Assembly (NCBI RefSeq): GCF_014196305.1
Contig: NZ_JACIDJ010000005.1
Location: 124,001 to 188,000, forward strand
Origin: Roseococcus suduntuyensis
Lineage (GTDB): Bacteria; Pseudomonadota; Alphaproteobacteria; Acetobacterales; Acetobacteraceae
Length of the DNA stretch: 64,000 bases
Reading direction: 5' to 3'
Positions 48,619 through 64,000 of the stretch are shown piece after piece. Under the pieces are notes generated by a model, which was not told where the DNA came from, did not search any database, and saw only the letters and a program-made list of their open reading frames with translations. The translations under genes were made by a program, and so were the position numbers. How positions within the stretch are numbered: the first letter of the stretch is position 1; each line of letters starts with the position of its first letter.

Positions 48619-49572
48619 ATGGCCCCGCTTCTGCTTCTCTGGCACGACAACACCGCCCCGTACCGCCGCGCCTTGGAAGAGGCCGGCGTGGCGGGGCGTT
48701 TCCGCATCCAGGAGCTGAAGCGGGCCGAGGCGCCTGACGCCGCCCTGCTGGCCGAGGCCGAGGGGCTGCTGGCCTGGGGCGCCCCGCCGGGCTTGCTGGC
48801 GCAGATGCCCAGGCTGCGCTGGGTGCAGGCGCTGACGGCGGGCGTGGAGAATTGGATCGGCCGGCCTGATCTCGCTGCCGGCGTGACGCTGTGCTGCGCG
48901 CGCGGCACCCACCGCGTGCAGATGCCCGAGAACATCCTGGGCGCGCTCTTCCACATCACGAAGCCCTATCACGCCGCCGCCATGGACCAGCGCGAATCGC
49001 GCTGGACGCGGCGCATTGCCAGCACGCTCGCGGGTCGGACGCTGGGCATTCTGGGCCTGGGCGCCATCGGCGTGGAACTGGCGCGCAAGGCGGCCGCGCT
49101 GGAGATGCGCGTCATCGGCACGCGCCGCAGCCCGGGCGCCGTGCCGCATGTGGAGCAGGTCTTCGGGCCGGACGAGACCGATGCGGTGCTGGCGCAGTCC
49201 GACTTCGTGGTGCTGTTGCTGCCCGCCACGCCGGAGACCGACAACCTGATGAACGCCGCGCGAATCGGGCGGATGAAGCGCGACGCCTGGCTGATCAATT
49301 TCGGCCGCGGCTCCGCCATCGTGGACGAGGACCTCGTCCAGGCGCTGAAGGAGGGCGTGATCGCGGGCGCGGTGCTGGATGTCTTCCGCGAGGAACCGCT
49401 GCCCCAGAGCCACCCCTTCTGGACCACGCCCAACTGCGTGGTGCTGCCCCATATCGGCGGGCTGCACCCAGAGCGCGACAAGGTGGTGGCGGCCCTCTTC
49501 GCCGAGAACGCGCGGCGCCTGCTGGCGGGCGAGGCGCTGTCCCAGGCGGTGGACCCGAAGCTCGGCTACTGA
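48619..49572 (+). CDS. D-2-hydroxyacid dehydrogenase
   Basis: 317 residues of the NAD-dependent D-isomer-specific family. The Rossmann motif is [20 protein letters not shown]. Catalytic Arg is in [15 protein letters not shown], Glu in FREEPLPQ, and His in [11 protein letters not shown]. Relatives reduce glyoxylate, hydroxypyruvate or 2-ketoacids; the substrate is unknown. CAGGAGACGTC precedes the ATG. Its 3' end overlaps lipB (opposite strand) by 7 bases. Confidence 0.9.
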   Translation: MAPLLLLWHDNTAPYRRALEEAGVAGRFRIQELKRAEAPDAALLAEAEGLLAWGAPPGLLAQMPRLRWVQALTAGVENWIGRPDLAAGVTLCCARGTHRVQMPENILGALFHITKPYHAAAMDQRESRWTRRIASTLAGRTLGILGLGAIGVELARKAAALEMRVIGTRRSPGAVPHVEQVFGPDETDAVLAQSDFVVLLLPATPETDNLMNAARIGRMKRDAWLINFGRGSAIVDEDLVQALKEGVIAGAVLDVFREEPLPQSHPFWTTPNCVVLPHIGGLHPERDKVVAALFAENARRLLAGEALSQAVDPKLGY

Positions 49573-50234
49573 GCGGCCAGCGCCTCGGGCGCCTCGCCGA
49601 ACACCTCGTCCCAGGCGGCCTTCAGCGCGCTGTCCAGCTCCTCCATGCTGGCCAGCACGCCGAGGTCGTGCAGGCTGGTCACGCCATGCTCGCGGATGCC
49701 GCAGGGGATGATGCCGCCGAAATGGCCGAGGTCGGGCTCCAGGTTCAGCGCGATGCCGTGCCAGGACACCCAGCGGGTGACGCGCACGCCGATCGCGCCG
49801 ATCTTGCTTTCCAATCCACCGGGCTTGACCACCCAGATGCCGACGCGTCCCTCGCGCCGCTCGCCGCGGATGTTGAAGCGACCCAGTGCCTGGATCATCC
49901 ATTCCTCCAGGCCATGGACATAGGCGCGCACGTCGCGGGGCTTCACCGTGCCATGCGCCCGCGTCAGGTCCAGCATGACATAGGCGGTGCGCTGACCGGG
50001 GCCGTGGTAGGTCCATTGCCCGCCGCGCCCGGCGGCGAAGGCGGGGAAGCGGGTCTCGACCAGCTCCTCGGGCTTGGCGCTGGTGCCGGCGGTGTAGCTG
50101 GGCGGATGCTCGACCAGCCAGACGCATTCCGGGGCCGTGCCGGCGCGGATGGCGGCCACGCGGGCCTCCATCGCGGCCAGCGCCTCGGGGTAGGGGGTCA
50201 GGCCCTCGGAGATGGTCCAGGAGAGATTTGTCAT
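49566..50234 (-). CDS. lipB: Octanoyl-[acyl carrier protein]-protein N-octanoyltransferase LipB
   Basis: 222 residues. Moves the octanoyl group from ACP to lipoyl domains, the first step of lipoate synthesis. [47 protein letters not shown] (catalytic Lys) and [15 protein letters not shown] (catalytic Cys) are the family motifs. ATG 50234 is preferred over 50261 because [12 protein letters not shown] is the usual opening; neither has a strong Shine-Dalgarno. Confidence 0.94.
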   Translation of the reverse strand: MTNLSWTISEGLTPYPEALAAMEARVAAIRAGTAPECVWLVEHPPSYTAGTSAKPEELVETRFPAFAAGRGGQWTYHGPGQRTAYVMLDLTRAHGTVKPRDVRAYVHGLEEWMIQALGRFNIRGERREGRVGIWVVKPGGLESKIGAIGVRVTRWVSWHGIALNLEPDLGHFGGIIPCGIREHGVTSLHDLGVLASMEELDSALKAAWDEVFGEAPEALAAQ

Positions 50235-50283
50235 CGGGTCAGTTGAACCGGGCGGGATCATGCGCTACAGCCCCCACCGCGTC

Positions 50284-50369
50284 GCGGTCATGGCGGAATG
50301 GTAGACGCGCTAGCTTGAGGTGCTAGTGGGGGCAACCCCGTGGAAGTTCGAATCTTCTTGACCGCACCA
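50284..50369 (+). tRNA. tRNA-Leu (GAG anticodon)
   Basis: Acceptor stem GCGGTCA/TGACCGC, discriminator A, and CCA encoded. Anticodon stem CTAGC/GCTAG around the loop TTGAGGT; the anticodon GAG is at 50317-50319 and reads CUC. The long variable arm (GTGGGGGCAACCCCGT) is that of a class II tRNA. GTTCGAATC is the T-loop. Confidence 0.96.
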
Positions 50370-50395
50370 TTCCCTGCCCGAGGGGGCCCCCCTGG

Positions 50396-51577
50396 ATGCA
50401 TGTCTTCGTCCTCAATGCCGGCGCCTCCGTGCGGACCGGGCTGGCGGGGGCGGAACTTCGCATCCCCGACCCCGAGGCCTTCTTCGGCGCGCGCGGCATC
50501 AACACCGGCGACTTGCTGGTCTATGACGCGACGCTGCGCCACCTGGCCGCCACCAAGGTCACGCAGCTGGGTTTCGCCGCGGCCGGCGAGCGGAAGCACT
50601 GGCCGAAGGAACAGCCGGACATCACGATCATCCGCGGCTCCAACTACCTCATGGAGGGGTTGGAGTTCGGCCATGTGGTGCCCCTGCTGCGGCACCTGAC
50701 CGGGCCGGTGGTGGCACTGGGGGTGGGCGCGCAGGCCGCCTCCTACCGCCGCCTGAGCCTGCCGGAAGGCTCGGTCGCCTTTTGGCGCCTGGTCGCGGAG
50801 AAGTCCGCGAGCCTGGGTGTGCGGGGCGAGTATTCGGCCGAGGTGCTGGCCGCGCTCGGCATCCACAACACGCGCATCATCGGTTGCCCGAGCTTTTACC
50901 GATCCGGCGCGCCCACGCGTCCCATCCGTCCCGTGCAGGCCCGTGCGGGACGGCTGGGCCTGACGCTGAACCGGCACCTGCAGGGCGAATACACGCCGAG
51001 CCAGGGCCTCTCCCAGATCGCGCAGCGGCGCCTCCTGGCCGAGGTGGCCCGGCGCCCCGGCAGCCGTCTCTACGCCCAGGGCGAGCGGGAGGAGATGCTG
51101 CTGGCCCTTGGCGCGCCCACGCGACGCGCGGAGCGGCTGCGGGAGGTGCTGGGCCTGCACGGCCTCGCGGACGATCCCCGCGTGGCGCAGCTGCTGGGGC
51201 GACACATGGCGGCCCATATCGACATCGAGAGCTGGGCCGAGGATCTGGCGGCCCATGTGGACGTGGTGCTGGGGCTGCGGCTGCATGGCAATGTCATGGC
51301 GCTGCAACAGGGCATCCCCGCCATTCCCATCGTCTATGACACCCGCACGCGCGAGATGGCCGATTTGTTCGAACTCCCCGCGATCGAGATGCAGCTCGCC
51401 GGCGCCATGGATCTGGACGTGATGCTGGAGGGCGCGGATTTCGCGTCTTTCGAGGCGGCCTATGCGCGCAATTTCACGATCTACCGCGCCTTCCTGGAAG
51501 AGAACGGCCTCGCGCATCGCCTTGGCGCGGAGGTGGCGCGGCAGCCCGCATTGACAGGGGGCGGCGAAACCGCTTGA
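50396..51577 (+). CDS. Polysaccharide pyruvyl transferase family protein
   Basis: 393 residues. The N-terminal Rossmann-like part has NTGDLLVYDATLRHLA and ITIIRGSNYLMEG. The middle has VALGVGAQAASY and LGVRGEYSAEVLAALGI. The C-terminal part has HMAAHIDIESWAEDLAAHVDVVLGLRLHGNVMALQQGIPAIPI, the pyruvyltransferase signature. It adds a ketal pyruvate to a surface sugar, substrate unknown. No other polysaccharide gene is near. It sits alone between tRNA-Leu and tRNA-Tyr. Confidence 0.88.
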   Translation: MHVFVLNAGASVRTGLAGAELRIPDPEAFFGARGINTGDLLVYDATLRHLAATKVTQLGFAAAGERKHWPKEQPDITIIRGSNYLMEGLEFGHVVPLLRHLTGPVVALGVGAQAASYRRLSLPEGSVAFWRLVAEKSASLGVRGEYSAEVLAALGIHNTRIIGCPSFYRSGAPTRPIRPVQARAGRLGLTLNRHLQGEYTPSQGLSQIAQRRLLAEVARRPGSRLYAQGEREEMLLALGAPTRRAERLREVLGLHGLADDPRVAQLLGRHMAAHIDIESWAEDLAAHVDVVLGLRLHGNVMALQQGIPAIPIVYDTRTREMADLFELPAIEMQLAGAMDLDVMLEGADFASFEAAYARNFTIYRAFLEENGLAHRLGAEVARQPALTGGGETA

Positions 51578-51601
51578 AGGCGTCCGCTCTCGCCCGCGTG
51601 C

Positions 51602-51684
51602 GGAGGGGTGCCCGAGTGGCTAAAGGGGACGGACTGTAAATCCGTTGGCTTGCGCCTACGCTGGTTCGAATCCAGCCCCCTCCA
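51602..51684 (+). tRNA. tRNA-Tyr (GTA anticodon)
   Basis: Acceptor GGAGGGG/CCCCTCC, discriminator A, CCA not encoded. Anticodon stem ACGGA/TCCGT around CTGTAAA; GTA is at 51636-51638. Long variable arm as expected for bacterial tRNA-Tyr; T-loop GTTCGAATC. Confidence 0.95.
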
Positions 51685-51759
51685 TATTCCCGGCGCGAGC
51701 AGCGGGTGCCGTCCCGAACGGGGTGGCGCTCCTGGCGTGATGCAGGCGTCCGCCTCGGC

Positions 51760-51833
51760 GCGGGTGTAGCTCAATGGTAGAGCACCAGCCTTCCAAGCTG
51801 GCTACGGGGGTTCGATTCCCCTCACCCGCTCCA
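51760..51833 (+). tRNA. tRNA-Gly (TCC anticodon)
   Basis: Acceptor GCGGGTG/CACCCGC, discriminator T, CCA encoded. Anticodon stem CCAGC/GCTGG around CTTCCAA; TCC is at 51792-51794. Tyr-Gly upstream of tuf is a conserved bacterial arrangement. Confidence 0.96.
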
Positions 51834-51907
51834 GGGTGATGCTCCCGCTGAGTGGCGCTCGCGCGGATGCGGTTTCAGGAACGATCATTCGCGGAGCGGG
51901 ACCACAG

Positions 51908-53095
<1,188 letters not shown>

Positions 53096-53113
53096 GGCCC
53101 GCTTGCGGCGCGG

Positions 53114-53142
53114 CCGCGCAGGGGGGATAACCCCCGGCGCGG
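53114..53142 (+). terminator. Hairpin between tuf and tRNA-Trp
   Basis: CCGCGC (53114-53119) pairs with GCGCGG (53137-53142), and GGGGG (53122-53126) with CCCCC (53131-53135), around a four-base loop ATAA. Very stable, with no T-run. It probably terminates tuf or separates it from tRNA-Trp processing. Confidence 0.5.
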
Positions 53143-53151
53143 TTGCCGCGG

Positions 53152-53228
53152 AGGGGTGTAGCTCAATTGGCTAGAGCGCCGGTCTCCAAAACCGGAGGTT
53201 GGGGGTTCGAGACCCTCCACCCCTGCCA
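53152..53228 (+). tRNA. tRNA-Trp (CCA anticodon)
   Basis: Acceptor AGGGGTG/CACCCCT, discriminator G, CCA encoded. Anticodon stem CCGGT/ACCGG around CTCCAAA; CCA is at 53186-53188. tRNA-Trp directly before secE is the usual bacterial order. Confidence 0.97.
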
Positions 53229-53321
53229 GATTTGACCTGCTTGGCGGCGGCACGTTGCACAACGGCCGCCGTCATGCTTTCAGAGGCCGTATATTGCGGC
53301 GACGTTTCAGGACACAGCACC

Positions 53322-53513
53322 TTGGCCAAACCCGACCCCGTCCAGTTCGTCCGGGAAGTGCGGCAGGAGACCTCCAAGGTCACCTGGCCGACACGCAAGG
53401 AGACGCTCATCACCACTGGCCTGGTGCTGGCCCTGTCGGCGCTCGCGGCGGTGTTTTTCCTGATCGTGGACCAGATCATCCAGCTCCTGATGGGCTGGGT
53501 GTTCGGTCTGTGA
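53322..53513 (+). CDS. secE: Preprotein translocase subunit SecE
   Basis: 63 residues, a minimal single-pass SecE. PVQFVREVRQETSKVTWPTRKE is the conserved amphipathic segment, followed by one membrane helix (TGLVLALSALAAVFFLIVDQI). Clamps SecY in the translocon. TTG at 53322 is chosen because AGGA lies 9 bases before it and the length fits; an ATG at 53274 would add 16 odd residues across a TATATT hexamer (53290-53295) that may be the -10 box. Confidence 0.93.
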   Translation: MAKPDPVQFVREVRQETSKVTWPTRKETLITTGLVLALSALAAVFFLIVDQIIQLLMGWVFGL

Positions 53514-53536
53514 CAGCGCAAGCGGGGTTCAGGCCA

Positions 53537-54073
53537 ATGGCCGACAAGCGTTGGTATGTGGTGCATGTCTATTCGGGCTTCGAAAAGAAGATCGCCGAGC
53601 AGATTCGCGCGCAGGCGGCCAAATCCGGCCTCGCGGACCGGATCGACGACATCCTGGTGCCGACCGAGCAGGTGACCGAGGTGCGCCGCGGCCAGAAGGT
53701 GGACGCCGAGCGCAAGTTCTTCCCGGGCTATGTCCTGGTGAAGATGGAAATGACCGACGACACCTGGCACCTGGTGCGAGACACGCCCAAGGTCACGGGC
53801 TTTCTCGGCGCGCGCAACAAGCCCCAGCCCATCACCGAGGCCGAGGCGATGCGCATCGTCAACGCCGTGCAGGAGGGGGCCGAGAAGCCCCGCCGCCCCG
53901 CGGTGCTCTTCGAGGTGGGCGAGCAGGTGCGCGTCTCCGACGGCCCCTTCACCAGCTTCAATGGCACGGTGGAAGAGGTGGACGAGGAGAAGGGCCGCGT
54001 GAAGGTCAGCGTCTCCATCTTCGGCCGCTCCACCCCGGTGGAGCTGGAATACGGGCAGGTCGAGAAGCTTTAG
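53537..54073 (+). CDS. nusG: Transcription termination/antitermination factor NusG
   Basis: 178 residues. The N-terminal NGN domain ([34 protein letters not shown]) binds RNA polymerase. The C-terminal KOW domain ([31 protein letters not shown]) contacts Rho or S10. It follows secE by 23 bases. rplK normally comes next, but here a transporter gene on the other strand intervenes. Confidence 0.97.
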   Translation: MADKRWYVVHVYSGFEKKIAEQIRAQAAKSGLADRIDDILVPTEQVTEVRRGQKVDAERKFFPGYVLVKMEMTDDTWHLVRDTPKVTGFLGARNKPQPITEAEAMRIVNAVQEGAEKPRRPAVLFEVGEQVRVSDGPFTSFNGTVEEVDEEKGRVKVSVSIFGRSTPVELEYGQVEKL

Positions 54074-54080
54074 CCGAATT

Positions 54081-54101
54081 GCCGGCCGCGCTGCGGCCGG
54101 C
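54081..54101. terminator. Hairpin between nusG and the DMT transporter gene
   Basis: GCCGGCCGC (54081-54089), loop GCT, GCGGCCGGC (54093-54101): a perfect 9-bp stem in the 42-base gap between two convergent genes. Weak T content follows; may act on both strands. Confidence 0.6.
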
Positions 54102-54115
54102 TTACCCGGCTGTGG

Positions 54116-54997
54116 TTATGCCGGCCGCCGCCGCGTCTGGCTCCAGCCGATATACAGCCCCGCCCCGCAGATGATGGCGGCCCCCAGCCAGGTCATGCTG
54201 TCGGGGAATTCGGTGAACAGCAGCCAGCCCACCGCCACCGAGCCCAGCAGTTGGAAATACTGGAAGGGCGAGATGATGTTGGCCGGCGCATAGCCGAAGG
54301 CCCGCGCCACGCAGTAGTGGCCGAGCGCCCCCAGCACCCCCACCCCGATGAACAGTCCAACATCGAGCAGGCTCGCGGGCGTCAGCCAGACGAAGGGCAG
54401 TACCACCAGCATGCCGAAGCCGCCCACGAAGGCGGAATAGAGGGCGGAGGTCTCCGGCGAGTCGGAGCTTGCGATCTGGCGTGTCAGGATCTGGTAGACG
54501 CCATAGGCGGTGGCGCTGGTCAGGATGAACAGCGAAGCCCAGTGGAACAGCGCCGTTCCGGGCCGGATCACCACCAGCACGCCCACGAAGCCGATCAGCA
54601 GCGCGATGACGCGGCCCCAGGTGGTCCGCTCCTTCAGCATGGGCCAGGCCAGCAGGGCCACGATCAGCGGCGCGGCGAGCGAGATGGCGGCCGCCTTGGC
54701 CAGCGGGATGAAGGCGATGGCGTAGAAGAAGCAGAGGTTGGAGGTGAACAGCATGGAGGACCGCGCCAGCTGCAGCCCCGGCCGCTTGGTGCGGAACAGC
54801 GCCAGCCCCATCCGCGGCATGAAGAGCGCGGACAGGAACAGGATGTGCCCGAAGGCCCGCGCCCAGGAGATCTGCAGCGAGGAGTAGTCCTGCCCCAGAA
54901 GCTTCGCGAAGCCTCCCATGACGGGGAACAGCAGTCCCGCGGTGACCATGAAGAGGATGCCGACGAGGATGCGGGATGGGGGGGCGATGCTACTCAC
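54116..54997 (-). CDS. DMT-family (EamA) transporter
   Basis: 293 residues with ten predicted membrane helices in two EamA repeats: [20 protein letters not shown]...[15 protein letters not shown] and [21 protein letters not shown]...[24 protein letters not shown]. Family members export amino acids or other metabolites. The start is GTG at 54995-54997 ([11 protein letters not shown]). The long open extension upstream is low-complexity and overlaps the rplK leader. It lies on the opposite strand inside the otherwise conserved nusG-rplK interval. Confidence 0.88.
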   Translation of the reverse strand: MSSIAPPSRILVGILFMVTAGLLFPVMGGFAKLLGQDYSSLQISWARAFGHILFLSALFMPRMGLALFRTKRPGLQLARSSMLFTSNLCFFYAIAFIPLAKAAAISLAAPLIVALLAWPMLKERTTWGRVIALLIGFVGVLVVIRPGTALFHWASLFILTSATAYGVYQILTRQIASSDSPETSALYSAFVGGFGMLVVLPFVWLTPASLLDVGLFIGVGVLGALGHYCVARAFGYAPANIISPFQYFQLLGSVAVGWLLFTEFPDSMTWLGAAIICGAGLYIGWSQTRRRPA

Positions 54998-55140
54998 CGC
55001 CGCAGGATGGGGCCGGGGCGCGCGCCGCGTCCAGGGCAGGGGGGGTGGATGCGACCCATGCGCGCCACGAGGGGCACGCATTCCGGGCCGCCGCCAGGGA
55101 TGGACAGACCTCGCGTTCCGCGCTACGCGCCCCGCTTCAA

Positions 55141-55163
55141 CCCCGGTGGCCATGCCGCCGGGG
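55141..55163 (+). promoter_or_regulatory. Hairpin in the rplK leader
   Basis: CCCCGG (55141-55146) pairs with CCGGGG (55158-55163), and inside it GGC (55148-55150) with GCC (55154-55156). It lies in the 257-base gap between the DMT transporter start and rplK, which must hold the promoter of the rplKAJL-rpoBC genes. In enterobacteria the rplK leader is the target of L1 autoregulation; whether this stem does so is unknown. Confidence 0.35.
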
Positions 55164-55254
55164 TGGAGAAACGCGGGAGGTCGCCCTCGCCCCACTTGGC
55201 GGGGGGCCGCTGGCACCGCGGGTCTCTCACAACGCGAGAGGACTGAACAGGTTC

Positions 55255-55689
55255 ATGGCAAAGAAGATCGCAGGCTACATCAAGCTGCAGATCCCGGCCG
55301 GCAAGGCGAACCCTTCGCCGCCGGTGGGCCCGGCGCTGGGTCAGCGCGGGCTGAACATCATGCAGTTCGTGAAGGAATTCAACGCGGCGACGCAGCAGAT
55401 GGAGCCGGGCACCCCGACGCCCGTCGTCATCACCGCGTACACGGACCGCACCTTCTCCTTCATCACGAAGACCCCGCCCAACACCTACTTCCTGATGAAG
55501 GCGGCGAAGATCGAGAAGGGCAGCAACACCCCCGGCAAGGGCGCCATGGTGGGCCGCGTCACCAAGGCGCAGCTGCGTGAGATCGCCCAGGTCAAGATGA
55601 AGGACATGAACTGCACCGACGTCGAGAGCGCGGTGCGGATGCTGGCCGGTTCCGCCCGTTCCATGGGCATGACCGTGGTGGAGGGCTGA
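55255..55689 (+). CDS. rplK: 50S ribosomal protein L11
   Basis: 144 residues. [20 protein letters not shown] then [23 protein letters not shown] is the universal N-terminus. The C-terminal RNA-binding domain has [20 protein letters not shown] and [15 protein letters not shown]. It forms the GTPase-associated stalk base with 23S rRNA. rplA follows 3 bases later. Confidence 0.98.
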   Translation: MAKKIAGYIKLQIPAGKANPSPPVGPALGQRGLNIMQFVKEFNAATQQMEPGTPTPVVITAYTDRTFSFITKTPPNTYFLMKAAKIEKGSNTPGKGAMVGRVTKAQLREIAQVKMKDMNCTDVESAVRMLAGSARSMGMTVVEG

Positions 55690-55692
55690 GCC

Positions 55693-56391
55693 GTGGCAAA
55701 GATGACCAAGCGCATGAAGACCCTCTCCGCCCAGGTGGACGGCGCCAAGCTTTACCCACTGGAGGAAGCCATCGCCCTGGCCAAGGCCAATGCGAAGGCC
55801 AAGTTCGACGAGAGCATCGAGATCTCGATGAACCTCGGCATTGACCCGCGCCATGCCGACCAGATGGTCCGCGGCGTGGTGGGCCTGCCCAACGGCACCG
55901 GCAAGTCGGTCCGCGTGGGCGTCTTCGCCCGTGGCCCGAAGGCTGAGGAGGCGCTGGCCGCCGGCGCCGACGTGGTGGGCGCCGATGACCTGGCCGCCGC
56001 CGTGCAGGAAGGCAAGATCGACTTCGACCGCTGCATCGCGACGCCGGACATGATGGCGCTGGTCGGTCGCCTCGGTAAGGTGCTGGGCCCGCGCGGCCTG
56101 ATGCCGAACCCGAAGCTCGGCACCGTCACCATGGACGTGAAGGGTGCCGTGACCGCCGCCAAGGCCGGCCAGGTGGAGTTCCGCGCCGAGAAGGCGGGCA
56201 TCGTCCATGCCGGCATCGGCAAGGCGAGCTTCGACGCCGACAAGCTGCTGGACAACGCCCGCGCCTTCGTGGACGCCATCCAGAAGTCGCGCCCCACGGG
56301 CGCCAAGGGCAGCTATGTGAAGAAGGTGGCCGTGTCCTCCACCATGGGGCCGGGCGTGAAGGTGGATGTTTCCACCATCGGCGCGGGCTGA
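55693..56391 (+). CDS. rplA: 50S ribosomal protein L1
   Basis: 232 residues. Conserved blocks are [42 protein letters not shown], and [27 protein letters not shown]. It builds the L1 stalk and in many bacteria represses rplK-rplA translation. The start, by position a GTG at 55693, comes 3 bases after rplK. Confidence 0.98.
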   Translation: MAKMTKRMKTLSAQVDGAKLYPLEEAIALAKANAKAKFDESIEISMNLGIDPRHADQMVRGVVGLPNGTGKSVRVGVFARGPKAEEALAAGADVVGADDLAAAVQEGKIDFDRCIATPDMMALVGRLGKVLGPRGLMPNPKLGTVTMDVKGAVTAAKAGQVEFRAEKAGIVHAGIGKASFDADKLLDNARAFVDAIQKSRPTGAKGSYVKKVAVSSTMGPGVKVDVSTIGAG

Positions 56392-56680
56392 ACGGAATTC
56401 GGCCGGGGCCTTCGGGGCCTGGCCGCGCAGGCGGGGGTTCTCCCCCGCCGATCCTGTCGGAGATTGCAGGTGCCGCCCGGCGACGGGCAGCTTGAAGGGG
56501 TCCGCCCCGCCCGCATGAGACGGGGAACCGAGATGCCATTCCTGGGCCATGGGCCTGGGCAATGATGGCTTGGCTTTCCGGCAACGACAGGCGAACGGGG
56601 TGGAGGGAATGGTCCCGCCACCCCCGTGTGAACCGGCCGGCGCCCTTCCACAAGGTTCCGGCCACCGACGGAGACGTGAA
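56392..56680 (+). promoter_or_regulatory. rplJ leader region with strong hairpin
   Basis: This 289-base gap between rplA and rplJ holds no gene I can support. GGCGGGGG (56430-56437), loop TTCT, CCCCCGCC (56442-56449) forms a perfect 8-bp stem about 38 bases after rplA. A conserved L10-L12 binding leader that controls rplJL translation lies here in other bacteria. The location fits, but I cannot confirm its kink-turn structure by eye. Confidence 0.5.
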
Positions 56681-57196
56681 TTGGACCGCACGGAAAAGCG
56701 CGCGTTCGTCGAGTCCCTGGTCGGCGTCTTCGGTGAGACATCCTTCGTGCTCGTCGCCCAGAACAAGGGGCTGACGGTCGCGGCGGTGGATGATCTGCGC
56801 CGGAAGATGCGGGCCGCGGGCGCGACGTACAAGGTCGCGAAGAACCGGCTGGCCACTCGCGCCCTCGACGGCACCCGCTTCCAGGGCATCGCGCCGCTGC
56901 TGAAGGGTCCGACCGCGCTTGCGTGGTCGACGGACCCTGTGGCCGTGGCGAAGACCGCCGTGGAGTTCGCCAAGACGAACGACAAGTTCGTGATCCTGGG
57001 CGGTGCGCTCGGCACCCAGAACCTGGCCCCCGAAGGGGTCAAGGCACTGGCCGAGCTGCCGTCTCTGGAGACGCTGCGCGCGGGGCTTGTGGGTCTGATC
57101 CAGACCCCGGCCACGCGGATCGCCGGGGTGCTGCAGGCACCTGGCGGGCAGATGGCGCGGGTGCTGAAGGCCTATGCGGAGAAGGACGCCGCGTGA
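56681..57196 (+). CDS. rplJ: 50S ribosomal protein L10
   Basis: 171 residues. LDRTEKRAFVESLVGVFGET, RKMRAAGATYKVAKNRLATRAL and GPTALAWSTDPVAVAKTAVEFAK are conserved. The C-terminal helix anchors L7/L12 dimers. TTG 56681 is the start: GGAG lies 7 bases upstream and the conserved N-terminus begins there; the upstream extension to 56549 is low-complexity. Confidence 0.96.
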   Translation: MDRTEKRAFVESLVGVFGETSFVLVAQNKGLTVAAVDDLRRKMRAAGATYKVAKNRLATRALDGTRFQGIAPLLKGPTALAWSTDPVAVAKTAVEFAKTNDKFVILGGALGTQNLAPEGVKALAELPSLETLRAGLVGLIQTPATRIAGVLQAPGGQMARVLKAYAEKDAA

Positions 57197-57343
57197 TCCT
57201 GGCCGGGCTTTGCCCCGGCACCGGGTCGCGCGTCCTCTCCCCGCACAGGGGGCCGAGGCTGCCACCGAACACTCTGGCCCTGCCGCGTGGCGCGGTGGGG
57301 TTGTCAAGCCACAGTCAAGCTATTAAATCGAAGGAATACGCAT

Positions 57344-57718
57344 ATGGCCGATCTCGCTAAGCTCGTTGACGAGCTGTCCGCCCTGACCGTCCTGGAGGCC
57401 GCCGAGCTCTCCAAGATGCTGGAAGAGAAGTGGGGCGTTTCCGCCGCCGCGCCGGTGGCGGTTGCCGCCGCGCCGGCCGCCGCCGCCGCCCCCGCCGCTG
57501 AGGCGCAGACCGAGTTCACCGTGATCCTCGCCGCCGGTGGCGACAAGAAGATCAACGTGATCAAGGAAATCCGCACGATCACCGGCCTGGGCCTGAAGGA
57601 AGCCAAGGACCTGGTCGAGGGCGCGCCGAAGACCGTGAAGGAAAACGTGTCGAAGGACGAGGCGGACAAGATCAAGAAGGTACTGGAAGAAAACGGCGCC
57701 AAGGTCGAAGTCAAGTAA
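57344..57718 (+). CDS. rplL: 50S ribosomal protein L7/L12
   Basis: 124 residues. N-terminal dimer domain ([22 protein letters not shown]), an Ala/Pro hinge ([17 protein letters not shown]), and the factor-binding C-terminal domain ([20 protein letters not shown] then [18 protein letters not shown]). GAAGGAATACGCAT precedes the ATG. It is 147 bases after rplJ. Confidence 0.98.
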   Translation: MADLAKLVDELSALTVLEAAELSKMLEEKWGVSAAAPVAVAAAPAAAAAPAAEAQTEFTVILAAGGDKKINVIKEIRTITGLGLKEAKDLVEGAPKTVKENVSKDEADKIKKVLEENGAKVEVK

Positions 57719-57760
57719 TTCCCGCCGCGCCACCTTCGGCGCAGCGGTTTCTACCAGGTT

Positions 57761-57795
57761 GGGGCGGGTGGCAATCAGGGTCTGGTTGCCGCCCC
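57761..57795 (+). promoter_or_regulatory. Hairpin between rplL and rpoB
   Basis: GGGGC (57761-57765) pairs with GCCCC (57791-57795) and GGCAA (57770-57774) with TTGCC (57786-57790), with a four-base bulge GGGT. It lies in the 175-base rplL-rpoB gap, where attenuators and RNase III sites lower rpoBC expression in other bacteria. Confidence 0.5.
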
Positions 57796-57893
57796 TCTGG
57801 CTGTTTCGGGGGGCAGGGTGCCCGCTGGAGCCAAACTACCGATGGCGGGCGATGGGTCCGCGCATCAAGCCTTGATAGGAAAGCGGAACAGGC

Positions 57894-62081
<4,188 letters not shown>

Positions 62082-62092
62082 TTTCTTCCTTC

Positions 62093-64000
<1,908 letters not shown>

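Noticed and set aside
50284-50369. tRNA-Leu as an integration site with a duplicated 3' end
   Set aside because: I looked downstream for a second copy of the tRNA 3' half and saw none; no integrase is nearby.

Overview
The window is about 64 kb of very GC-rich chromosome, roughly 70% GC by eye. It most resembles an alphaproteobacterium of the Acetobacteraceae (Roseomonas/Roseococcus-like). This placement is an inference from gene order and protein character: trpDC-moaC-moeA, lptFG-lptD-surA-rsmA, a four-cysteine FnrN-type regulator, an ATP12 chaperone, a Bug/TctC solute-binding protein, and frequent GTG/TTG starts with ATGA overlaps. No rRNA is present to confirm it.

Layout. 1-4.4 kb: N-carbamoyl-D-amino-acid-hydrolase-like amidase (cut by the window edge), an RlmD-type rRNA methyltransferase, glutaryl-CoA dehydrogenase and a secreted serine hydrolase. 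4.4-12.1 kb: DEAD-box helicase, alpha/beta hydrolase, the minus-strand operon trpD-trpC-moaC-moeA plus a small secreted protein, and an FNR-type regulator with a clear sigma70 promoter. 12.2-16.1 kb: four minus-strand genes for virion-like (tail-spike type) proteins, with no other phage genes. 16.3-23.6 kb: a polyamine-type ABC importer, an aspartate aminotransferase, a TctC-type binding protein and an iron-type alcohol dehydrogenase. 23.7-30.4 kb: fusA (detached from the usual str operon), a MaoC-like protein, a DUF445 protein, a Zur-box-controlled zinc importer (znuCB) headed by a 38-residue membrane protein, and an XRE regulator.

30.6-41.7 kb: an amidohydrolase / thiol-dioxygenase-like / flavin oxidase operon, then the outer-membrane biogenesis block lptF-lptG-lptD-surA-rsmA, then an MBL-fold hydrolase. 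41.7-42.5 kb: a low-GC patch with a multiply frameshifted ORFan. 42.6-50.2 kb: RluC-type pseudouridine synthase, AsmA, ATP12, acylphosphatase, a second DEAD-box helicase, a D-2-hydroxyacid dehydrogenase and LipB. 50.3-64 kb: the translation/transcription core, tRNA-Leu, a pyruvyltransferase, tRNA-Tyr, tRNA-Gly, tuf, tRNA-Trp, secE, nusG, [DMT exporter on the opposite strand], rplK, rplA, rplJ, rplL, rpoB, rpoC (cut by the window edge).

Most of the window is housekeeping. The accessory features most worth a second look are the orphan tail-spike cassette, the Zur box whose promoter predicts a leaderless microprotein in front of znuCB, the decayed ORFan in the low-GC patch, and several families of short intergenic repeats. 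I found no convincing complete novel system.
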